Below the pieces are notes generated by a model. The model saw only the letters and a list, made by a program, of their open reading frames with translations. It was not told where the DNA came from and did not search any database. The translations under genes and the position numbers were made by a program. DNA of 35,398 bases from Fibrobacter sp. (GTDB lineage Bacteria > Fibrobacterota > Fibrobacteria > Fibrobacterales > Fibrobacteraceae), in assembly GCA_024398935.1 (NCBI GenBank), contig JAKSIH010000030.1:1-35398 (forward strand), written 5' to 3'. This document shows, piece after piece, positions 16,330 to 23,688 of the stretch. The number at the start of each line of letters is the position of its first letter. Position 1 is the stretch's first letter.

Positions 16330-19061
16330 TATTCGTCCCTCCCCTTATCCAACTTGAGCAACAAGGAATCCAGTCGTTCCGAAAGTTGTCTTGCCCCGCT
16401 TAGGCAAAGATGATCATTATCCACAGCCATGGAATCTGCGTAATCATGATCGCCCATCTTATTTTCGTCCATCAGCACAAAATTCGAATAGGACTTTTCC
16501 AGATTCTGGATTCGTTCCGTCAACTTTTTCGCAACGCTGCGGCGAAGGCCACTATGTCCAAAGGCTCCCGTATTCCTGTAATCCGGAGACTGGGGGAAAA
16601 TCACTCCAACCACCCCGATGTTTCTGTGGCTGGCCTCATCCAGAATATGTTCCAGGGCGTCAAAGGAATTTTCCAGAAGATCTACATTGTCATCTATATA
16701 GGTACTGTCAAATACCACTTCGGGAGTTTCTCCCCAGGAGGAGCAGAGCGGTCCCATAAACCGACCCAAATCAGCGGTATAGTAAATGCTCTTTTCTACT
16801 CCCAACGCACTTTCGGTGGCCTCAAGCAAACCATTAGGAACGCCATCCTTCCAGAAGTCATGATTTTCGTCATAGACATATCCCGGATACCGCGGAAAAT
16901 CACGGGCAAAGAAATTATCGCTTTCCGGTCCATCAATTTTCCACCAGAAGTCTATATCCAAGGAAAGAACGATGTACTTCAAGTTGGTCAGATGCGTAAA
17001 AAGATACTTGTCCAGAAAGTCCCGGGTAACATAAATGGAGTTGGGTGTCTGGGCGAGATTCAAGGTAAAGAAATGCCGTCCAAGAACTTCAGGGCTGATT
17101 CCATAAAGAGGGCGAGAAGAACCAAGGACAACCACATCGGCCCGGTTCCTGTACTTCCATAGCAGTTCCATCTTGTAGCGCATGAGGACACTTCCCCAGG
17201 AATCGTCATCGAGAAGATACACACCGGCACTATCCCGATCCAGCTGAGTATTCTTGGAAGACCATCGTTTCGCCCATAAAGCGGGATGCCATAATTCCTC
17301 GCCCATCACAAGATCGACAACGGAGCTATCCTCCAGATCGACAAGGCCAATTTTGGAGTGGGACCCGTCGTTATTTGTCAGGGACACCACAACCTTCTGG
17401 TTCACATTAGTCCATTCGGAATGATCGAAGGAATATCCTTCGGGAGCGGCAACACTTTGGATTAATTTTCCCAGGCTATCTACCAAAAGCAGGCGTTCAT
17501 GAACTCCATAGGATTCGCCAACAAAACCAATTCCCGTCTTTCCTCCAAAATCCAGGAACAGGGTACGATCCGTCCCGTCCGTTGCAAGAGATGCATTGCA
17601 GGCCTGCTCTCCATTGTACCAGAGGGAATCGCCAGAGTCGCTACGAGTTCTAAGAAGTCTCGCCCCTGTCACTGCAAAATTTTTCTCCAGGTCTACCCCG
17701 CCATGGAAAGCCCCATCAAATAATTTCTGCGGGGTTCCGAATTTTCCTTTTCTAAAAGGAACCTGCCAGGTACTTTGTTTTTTAAACGACGCAAGATCCT
17801 TATTATTTTCAGCACTTGTTACATAAACGATGACCGTATCTCGATCAGGCGTCACTCTAAAGCGGGGAATTGCGGCGGATTTCACGTCCAGTTCTATGGC
17901 ATTGCTATCAAATTCATCTAAACGGCGGACATACACCTTCGAAGGAGACTGAACACCTTCCATTCCCGTGCAGAAGGCCACCCATTTTCCATCAGGAGAA
18001 ATATCCGGATGATAGACATCCAGGGAATCATGATATTCGTGAACAGAGATTGGCGTCTGGGAATAATCGACAAAAGTCAGATTGCCCGTAACGTCATTTC
18101 TAAAGACAAGCTTCGTCTGGTAGGTTCCTGTAATGGAACGCATGGAACTGGAATTCAACAGAGGCTTTACCGGCGATGTTGTAGCAGCACCTTCATCAAA
18201 AAGCCAGACGGGATCGGGAATCGCCCCGAAAGCTAGACGGAAGCCCACATATTCGTTTCGGGTAGTAGAGCTTACTACATAGGTATCGCCCCTGCGATAA
18301 ATCGCAGCAGATGACCTTTCCTCACGGAAACTGCCCCCCTTGATGACGCGTTCCCCAAAGTGATTTCCTTCGGGAGCCCCCATATAGTTGTACAATGACG
18401 TATCCCTCAGGGAGCCTAGCCAGTCATTAACCCACTCCTTTACATTCCCCACCATGTCGCAAATGCTTCCATCCCCCTTTGAAGCGGAACAGACCAGATG
18501 GCTTCTAAAATCGGAATTTTCTACAGTCCATTCCTTCTTGGTGTTCCAGACCGTCTCGGCCACAAGATTCCATTCCGCTTCCGAAGGCAAGCGATAGGCT
18601 TTTGCCGATGCGTCAAAGCCCAGGCCCTCCAATCCGACACAATGACCCGACCCGTCAAAGTTTGCAGAAACATAGGTATAGGCAGTATCTCTCTTTTCTG
18701 ATTTGCTTCGGGCATTGGCAAAGAGGACTGCATCAAAATAATTTACGTTTACTGCGGGCAGGGAATATTCATCGCAATCCAGCAACAACGTCTTATGCAT
18801 CAACTCATTGAATTCACCGCATGTCACTTCGTGGGTGGAAATCAGGAAATCATAATCAAAATTCACCTTCATCCGAGGGCGTTCCGCGCTTCTTGCAGAA
18901 CTTTTATCCGTTCCTAGATACACCGATTTCCCGGAGGAATTCACCTTGACCATTCCAGGCTGTTTTTCAACCTCTTTTGAAGAAATGACCGATGATGAAG
19001 ATCCTTCGTCCGAGCACCCAGCGAGGGCTACGAATAGTAGGAATAGAAGCGCATAATGCAT
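16329..19061 (-). CDS. TIGR02171-type lipoprotein, copy 1 (FGE-like + propeller + SGNH-like)
   Basis: 910 residues; ATG at 19061 with GAGG very close upstream; lipobox VALAGC (Cys16) followed by SDEGSSSSV. FGE-like part: STHEVTCGEF, YRLPSEAEWNLVA, DMVGNVKEWVNDW, VIKGGSF, RRGDTYV, YVGFRLAFG. Propeller: YHPDISPDGKWVAFCTG, WQVPFRKGKFG, GEQACNASLA, SFDHSEW. SGNH-like: GSSR at 647-650 and DNDHL (D881, H884). As first of four tandem copies it follows the transglutaminase-like gene by 27 bp, a gap that holds a 7-bp inverted repeat. The family averages just over 900 residues in Fibrobacter, so this copy is full length. Confidence 0.9.
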   Translation of the reverse strand: MHYALLFLLFVALAGCSDEGSSSSVISSKEVEKQPGMVKVNSSGKSVYLGTDKSSARSAERPRMKVNFDYDFLISTHEVTCGEFNELMHKTLLLDCDEYSLPAVNVNYFDAVLFANARSKSEKRDTAYTYVSANFDGSGHCVGLEGLGFDASAKAYRLPSEAEWNLVAETVWNTKKEWTVENSDFRSHLVCSASKGDGSICDMVGNVKEWVNDWLGSLRDTSLYNYMGAPEGNHFGERVIKGGSFREERSSAAIYRRGDTYVVSSTTRNEYVGFRLAFGAIPDPVWLFDEGAATTSPVKPLLNSSSMRSITGTYQTKLVFRNDVTGNLTFVDYSQTPISVHEYHDSLDVYHPDISPDGKWVAFCTGMEGVQSPSKVYVRRLDEFDSNAIELDVKSAAIPRFRVTPDRDTVIVYVTSAENNKDLASFKKQSTWQVPFRKGKFGTPQKLFDGAFHGGVDLEKNFAVTGARLLRTRSDSGDSLWYNGEQACNASLATDGTDRTLFLDFGGKTGIGFVGESYGVHERLLLVDSLGKLIQSVAAPEGYSFDHSEWTNVNQKVVVSLTNNDGSHSKIGLVDLEDSSVVDLVMGEELWHPALWAKRWSSKNTQLDRDSAGVYLLDDDSWGSVLMRYKMELLWKYRNRADVVVLGSSRPLYGISPEVLGRHFFTLNLAQTPNSIYVTRDFLDKYLFTHLTNLKYIVLSLDIDFWWKIDGPESDNFFARDFPRYPGYVYDENHDFWKDGVPNGLLEATESALGVEKSIYYTADLGRFMGPLCSSWGETPEVVFDSTYIDDNVDLLENSFDALEHILDEASHRNIGVVGVIFPQSPDYRNTGAFGHSGLRRSVAKKLTERIQNLEKSYSNFVLMDENKMGDHDYADSMAVDNDHLCLSGARQLSERLDSLLLKLDKGRDE

Positions 19062-19068
19062 TACCTCA

Positions 19069-19090
19069 AAAATAGAAATTTCACTATTTT
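19069..19090. other. Short intercistronic inverted repeat
   Basis: AAAATAG (19069-19075) / CTATTTT (19084-19090) with an 8-bp spacer, filling the junction between the transglutaminase-like gene and TIGR02171 copy 1. It ends next to the GAGG ribosome site of copy 1, so a weak RNA hairpin could affect translation or mRNA processing. Confidence 0.45.
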
Positions 19091-19814
19091 AAGGTTGCTG
19101 GTGAAGACGGCTTTTGGCTATTTTCAGGTTGATTTCAACCCCTGGATATTCTGGAAAAAACTGCTCTGCCATCCGAAACCAGGAAAGGGCCTTTCGCGGT
19201 TCTGAATCCAGAAATAAATTGCCAATATCGAAGGCCGCCAAGCCTACTAATTGTCTAGAAGCAAGGGGTTTAAATTCTAAGCCAGTCCAGTTTCCAGACT
19301 TGTATTTTTCCCGATATTCTTCGTCGGTATAGGAAAATCCCTGGCGATTGGGTTCTAGATTTTTTTCATGATAGCGCAAAAATACATGTCCAGGTAAAAG
19401 AATGGCCTCCAGGTCTATATTTCTTTTTTCTGCAATCATTAAGGCAAGCCATGTCAGGCCAACACATCCCGATTTTTTTTGACGAAGGACTTGCAAGGGA
19501 AGCACCGATTCCATGGATACAGCCGCGGTTCCGGCACCTGCAAATTCAATATTCCAATGTTCCCACAGAAGGGCTTTTAAGGAGACCAGAGTGTCTTTTG
19601 TTACAGACAAAGTAGAATCATAAAAACGAAGTCCTTCATTCCACTCGGGAATAGTTTCTACGCAATCAAGATTTTCACCTTCAAAAGAGCAAGCCGTTTC
19701 CACATAACTGACATTTCCACCACGACCTCCCCACAGAAGAACAAGTCCCGTCACCGCAATGGAAACGAAAACTACAGCAACAATCCCATGAAGAATCCGT
19801 TTAGACTTTTCCAT
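19089..19814 (-). CDS. Membrane-anchored transglutaminase-like (SirB1-like) protein
   Basis: 241 residues. One N-terminal hydrophobic segment (about 10-28, IVAVVFVSIAVTGLVLLW) without lipobox suggests an anchor with the rest outside the cytoplasm. Residues ~105-175 look like a transglutaminase-like core of the SirB1/Transglut_core2 kind: KKSGCVGLTWLAL with candidate nucleophile C117, LPGHVFLRY with candidate H143, and a following acidic region (LEPNRQGFSYTDEEY). The C-terminus (LFLDSEPRKALSWFRMAEQFFPEYPGVEIN) resembles a TPR hairpin, also known in SirB1 proteins. It could be a cysteine protease, amidase or acyl-transfer enzyme, or only a structural fold. Start ATG 19814 has no clear ribosome site. 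It sits between the AlgJ-like gene and the TIGR02171 array. Confidence 0.7.
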   Translation of the reverse strand: MEKSKRILHGIVAVVFVSIAVTGLVLLWGGRGGNVSYVETACSFEGENLDCVETIPEWNEGLRFYDSTLSVTKDTLVSLKALLWEHWNIEFAGAGTAAVSMESVLPLQVLRQKKSGCVGLTWLALMIAEKRNIDLEAILLPGHVFLRYHEKNLEPNRQGFSYTDEEYREKYKSGNWTGLEFKPLASRQLVGLAAFDIGNLFLDSEPRKALSWFRMAEQFFPEYPGVEINLKIAKSRLHQQP

Positions 19815-19895
19815 ATGTTTTCAATACGAAGCGACGTCCTTGTTTGTGCAGGAATTCCAGCCCCGAAGCAAGCGGTCTTAGCCGTGAGCCAAAAG

Positions 19896-19915
19896 CGACT
19901 CGTCTTAACGAGTCG
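19896..19915 (-). terminator. Hairpin after the AlgJ-like gene (possible attenuator)
   Basis: Perfect 8-bp stem CGACTCGT (19896-19903) / ACGAGTCG (19908-19915) with a 4-nt loop; on the minus strand it is followed by CTTTTGG. The T-tract is short, so read-through into the downstream genes is likely. It lies in the only sizeable gap (156 bp) of the 18-kb run. Confidence 0.45.
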
Positions 19916-19970
19916 TGTTGGCGAGAGTGAGCGCTTACCATCTTTTTCATCTAGACTCTAGCGCGAACGG

Positions 19971-21989
19971 TCACTTAAGTGCGTCCCACTCCATCGGGGA
20001 TTGCCAGAGGTCTCTTGCGGTCATCATATAGACCACCAGTCTCTTGCTCAGCATATCCTTCTTCATTTTCATCATGCGGCTGCGAACGCCGGGACCGCCG
20101 CCCCAGCTAGTAAGCACCTGTACGTCAAGCCCCGTAGCATAAGCCAGCAGAGAACCCGGACCACCACTCTTCTGGTCCACACTTTCAAAAACGCCCGTAA
20201 AGGAATCGCCCATCAAAAGGATGGGGGCATTCTTGCCGCCCTTATAGGTTTCCGTACCGCGATAGACTTTCATCACATTCAGGTTGTCTGCAGGGTACTT
20301 GGACTTTTCAGCATCCGGCAAATGTGCCACCAGGTCCCCCTCGCGAAGGGTTTGTGTTTCCTGCAAGTTCAGGCTACCAGGTTGCGCTCCGGATTCCGCA
20401 TACCAGCTGTACTGCGTCACGCGGCTAGCCAGAAGTTCCATGGTGGCAAGTTCCCCAGACAAGCCCCAGTGGGTATCATAACGCTGGAAACTGTACTGAG
20501 GAGGTTCATCTCCAGCCTTTGCAGCCATCAGCGCCGGGTAAATATCCAGCACGTCAATGCCCGCTTCCAGAAGTTCCTGGGTAAAGGCGCGACCTTCCGG
20601 ATTAACACACAGGTCGGCAGCAGTGCCCGGCACCAGCTTCTCGCCGTAGATTTCTTCCTTCACGGGAACAGGAACCACCAGCAGCTGGATCCCCAGCGAA
20701 TCCAGATAGTTCTTTAATTCAATCATTCGCGGTAGCGGGTTATGAAGGCTATCCTGACCGCTAATCTTATCTGCCAGCAGGTAATTTGCGTTTCGACGGA
20801 ACCAGAGGAAACCGCCCTCCACCTTGTTACCATTTACATCCACTTCAGCCCAGGCGTTCTGTTCCTTGGGAAGTTTCGCCATCTGTTCCGCCAGGGACTT
20901 GCGGAAAGCCGCAGTAGCTTCGTTGGCAGGACATGTTCCCTTTATTGCATTTAAGGTTTCCAGACGGAAAGTAGAACTGGTATCCAGATGGCGGTCCACT
21001 GGAATTACAGCACCATTGACCATGAGGGAATCCGCCACCTGCTTTGCACGAATCTCCTCGTCCGTCATACGGAAAGCAGGTGCCTCAAAGCCTATCCACA
21101 TCGGCGTTCCCATGGGGTTTCCGCGCATGACAGCAAACGGCCTGCCGTTTTCCCAAGGTGCACCAGCGGTATGGGGTTCCAAATCCGTATTCAAGGTGGG
21201 ATACCAATAGGAAGAAAGAGTGCGAGCCCAGTTCATTGCATCATCCGCATTCATTTCTCCCGTCAAGTAGTAGTTGAGAATTTCAGCAACCTCTCCTGTA
21301 GATGTCAATTTCAACTTCCCATAAAAGGCACTACGTCCCGTCCACTGCGCAGGAAGAACTTCCACCCACCAGTCAATGGCATTGGAGCCAGCATTTACAT
21401 TGGAAGAAGGAACGCCCCACAAGCGGGTTACACTCTGAAATGCTCGAAATACATCAGGTTCGTTCCACTTTACGGCTTCCACGCCATTCAGCAGAACGGA
21501 CAGGGAATCTGAACCCGTCTGGGAGTATAAAAGTTTTGCGAAGGGTTCCCATGCGATAGGTTCCACACCTGTTACCGCATTAGGCTCATAGGCCGAAAGG
21601 GAATCCAGCATGGGGAACGGATAATCCGCCAATTTTGCACCGGCCATAACGCCCTGGTAATTTTCAGGTTTATCTTCCTTACCGGCCAGGCGAATAGGGT
21701 TGTTGAAATAGGCTGCAAAATCAAGAGCCGCCAAAGTGGGCTTATCCACCACACGGATCTGCTTATCTTCGGAAACAATTTTCATTTCAAAAACGGTCAC
21801 CGCCTTGGGAGCCACATAGCGAGGCATATTGGCTGGGGCAGAATTTTCCCCACGAACTTCCGCTACCGCAGGAGGAACAGTACCCGATTCTACATTACTA
21901 TTTCCGGCACAGGCCATCAATCCAAAAGAAAGAGCCGATGCAGCAAGTGCCGCACCGACCTTCAAATAATTTGCTTTAAAATTTTTCAT
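19971..21989 (-). CDS. AlgJ/AlgX-like SGNH O-acetyltransferase-type lipoprotein
   Basis: About 672 residues from the ATG at 21989 (a GTG two codons earlier also fits). Lipoprotein signal MKNFKANYLKVGAALAASAL...LMAC with Cys27. Residues ~50-320 are not recognised. From ~380 the protein looks like the AlgJ/AlgX/PatB SGNH-like acetyltransferase fold: LDSLGIQLLVVPVPVKEEIYG, GIDVLDIYPAL, RYDTHWG with D505 and H507, and LLMGDSFTG with S596. The DxH-then-Ser order and about 90-residue spacing match AlgX (D174, H176, S269) and AlgJ. In alginate systems this fold moves or accepts acetyl groups supplied by a membrane O-acyltransferase (MBOAT), which is not in the window. It is co-directional with lipoprotein genes on both sides (36-bp gap upstream). 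Confidence 0.8.
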   Translation of the reverse strand: MKNFKANYLKVGAALAASALSFGLMACAGNSNVESGTVPPAVAEVRGENSAPANMPRYVAPKAVTVFEMKIVSEDKQIRVVDKPTLAALDFAAYFNNPIRLAGKEDKPENYQGVMAGAKLADYPFPMLDSLSAYEPNAVTGVEPIAWEPFAKLLYSQTGSDSLSVLLNGVEAVKWNEPDVFRAFQSVTRLWGVPSSNVNAGSNAIDWWVEVLPAQWTGRSAFYGKLKLTSTGEVAEILNYYLTGEMNADDAMNWARTLSSYWYPTLNTDLEPHTAGAPWENGRPFAVMRGNPMGTPMWIGFEAPAFRMTDEEIRAKQVADSLMVNGAVIPVDRHLDTSSTFRLETLNAIKGTCPANEATAAFRKSLAEQMAKLPKEQNAWAEVDVNGNKVEGGFLWFRRNANYLLADKISGQDSLHNPLPRMIELKNYLDSLGIQLLVVPVPVKEEIYGEKLVPGTAADLCVNPEGRAFTQELLEAGIDVLDIYPALMAAKAGDEPPQYSFQRYDTHWGLSGELATMELLASRVTQYSWYAESGAQPGSLNLQETQTLREGDLVAHLPDAEKSKYPADNLNVMKVYRGTETYKGGKNAPILLMGDSFTGVFESVDQKSGGPGSLLAYATGLDVQVLTSWGGGPGVRSRMMKMKKDMLSKRLVVYMMTARDLWQSPMEWDALK

Positions 21990-22006
21990 ATTCACTTAAT
22001 GAATAT
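21988..22006. promoter_or_regulatory. Inverted repeat over the AlgJ-like start codon
   Basis: Perfect ATATTCA (21988-21994) / TGAATAT (22000-22006) with a 5-bp spacer. In the minus-strand mRNA one arm ends in the AUG itself, so a hairpin could gate initiation; it could also be a protein-binding site. Confidence 0.45.
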
Positions 22007-22025
22007 ATAAAATTTCAAGCAGTTC

Positions 22026-22841
22026 CTAATCTAAGCCACCTCGACAGTTTATTGCAGAACAGCCTATACCCCGTTCCCCGTCATTCGATTCGTAGCGGCA
22101 ATAGAAATTCATGGCCTCCACGGCATACATATCGCACCATTCACTACAAGCTCTTTCGGGATCAGCCTGAAACAATTCAGACTTTTTCGGATTTGCAAGA
22201 CAGGTGGCAACGCATTGCTCCCGAGCCTCCAGCAAATCCTCTCGAAGCCAAAGTTTTTCATAAGCACCGGGATCTTCAGAATCTATCCCAAAGACTCCTC
22301 CCCCATCCACAATGGGTGTATTCAGGTCCAAAGTTTCGCCGCACATTTCCAGCAAAAACATTTCCTGAATGACTTCGGGGTTTGTGGCAACCGTATCTAA
22401 ACCAGGCGTGACATTGCCAATCACAATGGAATCCTTAGAAACCGAACTTACGCGATAATGGGAATAGAAGGGAGTATCATATTCCCAGGCGACCAGATAA
22501 TAATTGCACTGGTCAGCCCCACCCCGCTGACGTAGGCGCATTTCAGCGATAGGCATCAGGCGGTGAATAATCCCCTCATTGATAGGAATGAGAGTCGGTT
22601 CCTTTGGCAAATCGCATAATTCAGGCCAGAAGAAAGTGCGATAGGCAAGCACATGGGAATCCATATCCGGCAAATGATTTTCAGGACTAGGGTCCAAAAA
22701 AACACCTTCATTCCCTGAAGATTCTATCTCCCGGGAAGAGCTGGACACGGGTTCAACATTGGACTGAGTAGATGCGTCATCGGAACAGGCGACTATTCCT
22801 ATAACTGCGGCACTAACCAGCGCATTCTTAATCAAATTCAT
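22026..22841 (-). CDS. Cys-rich lipoprotein of unknown function
   Basis: 271 residues from the ATG at 22841, which has GGAGG six bases upstream; a TTG four codons earlier also lies in frame. Signal MNLIKNALVSAAVIGIVAC with Cys19, then a short Ser linker (SSSSREIESS). The mature part has many Cys (for example ELCDLP, DQCNYY, EMCGET, EQCVATCL, RACSEWCDMY, FYCRYE, GCSAINCRGG), most near the C-terminus, suggesting disulfides outside the cytoplasm. No family recognised. It lies 28 bp after one lipoprotein gene and 36 bp before the AlgJ-like gene, so it is probably co-transcribed with both. Length and Cys pattern recall its neighbour (22870-23688), but no clear homology was seen. Confidence 0.75.
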   Translation of the reverse strand: MNLIKNALVSAAVIGIVACSDDASTQSNVEPVSSSSREIESSGNEGVFLDPSPENHLPDMDSHVLAYRTFFWPELCDLPKEPTLIPINEGIIHRLMPIAEMRLRQRGGADQCNYYLVAWEYDTPFYSHYRVSSVSKDSIVIGNVTPGLDTVATNPEVIQEMFLLEMCGETLDLNTPIVDGGGVFGIDSEDPGAYEKLWLREDLLEAREQCVATCLANPKKSELFQADPERACSEWCDMYAVEAMNFYCRYESNDGERGIGCSAINCRGGLD

Positions 22842-22869
22842 CCTAACCTCCAATTTTTAGTAAGACTGA

Positions 22870-23688
22870 TTAAAATTCCGATTCCCAACGGGCACAATTT
22901 TCCTTGTATTGTTCCGCCCTTTTCGCAAGCTGATCCCTTATGCCCTCGGGTTCAGAATACTCATACCACATCCTTCTTATGGTACCGTTCTCGCAACCAT
23001 TCCGATCCCAATGGGCGTAGACTCCAACCTCATCCAAATTCAGTAACGAATCAGAACGGGGATTCACAAAAGATTCAAATTCCGAAAGAAGACTATTGCA
23101 AACACCCCAATGAGGTTCTGCAAGATGTGTCGCGATGTTTCGATTATAGGAAACCGGTTCATCACTAAGTTCATCCTCCAGGTAATCCTCCATCTGAATG
23201 AATTCCGAACCCTTCTGGAACTGCATTACAGCGCCATAGTAAACAGGACCATTCATCACTTTTACGATGCAATAAGAAGATTCGTAGAAAATTTCATCCG
23301 CTTCTTCGAAAAGAGGTGACGGACAAATACTTTCGCCAATCTCATTAAGGCAACTATCCAGAGGAACCACCGAGGGGCCCGAGAAAGGATCCGTATCGGG
23401 ATGCAAAGGTGAATCATTGGAACCTGACCCCTGAACCTGCGCAGAATCATACGGAATCCGGATGGACGGATCAACCCAATCAGGCTCATCAATGATGCCT
23501 GGGACCACAACATCCGACGGTTGCGCCGAGGAACTGGACCCGATAGCAAGAGTGTTAGGGTCTGTCACGGTGCCGCCAGCCACATTCTCGCTACAGGCCG
23601 AGAGAATAAGCCCACAACTAGAAACCAGCAACACAGTGATCAGTACAGACCACAAATTTTTCAAAGTCAAGTTAAACATCCTGTTCAT
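22870..23688 (-). CDS. Poly-Ser-linker lipoprotein of unknown function
   Basis: 272 residues; ATG at 23688 with GGAGG upstream. Signal ends LILSAC (Cys32), then SENVAGGTVTDPN, a start common to Fibrobacter lipoproteins as far as I can recall, and a short GSSSSAQPS linker. The mature part is acidic with several Cys (DSCLNEIGESICPSP, SSYCIVKVM, WGVCNSLL, RNGCENGT, ENCARWESEF). No enzyme motif recognised. Its first 17 bases overlap the end of the TIGR02147 regulator gene, so the two are translationally coupled; this pairing suggests the regulator controls the lipoproteins downstream. Confidence 0.75.
   Translation of the reverse strand: MNRMFNLTLKNLWSVLITVLLVSSCGLILSACSENVAGGTVTDPNTLAIGSSSSAQPSDVVVPGIIDEPDWVDPSIRIPYDSAQVQGSGSNDSPLHPDTDPFSGPSVVPLDSCLNEIGESICPSPLFEEADEIFYESSYCIVKVMNGPVYYGAVMQFQKGSEFIQMEDYLEDELSDEPVSYNRNIATHLAEPHWGVCNSLLSEFESFVNPRSDSLLNLDEVGVYAHWDRNGCENGTIRRMWYEYSEPEGIRDQLAKRAEQYKENCARWESEF

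Noticed and set aside
7991..19061. TIGR02171 proteins as formylglycine-generating (sulfatase-maturing) enzymes
   Set aside because: The copper-binding cysteines are missing in all four copies and the fold is widely reused for binding.
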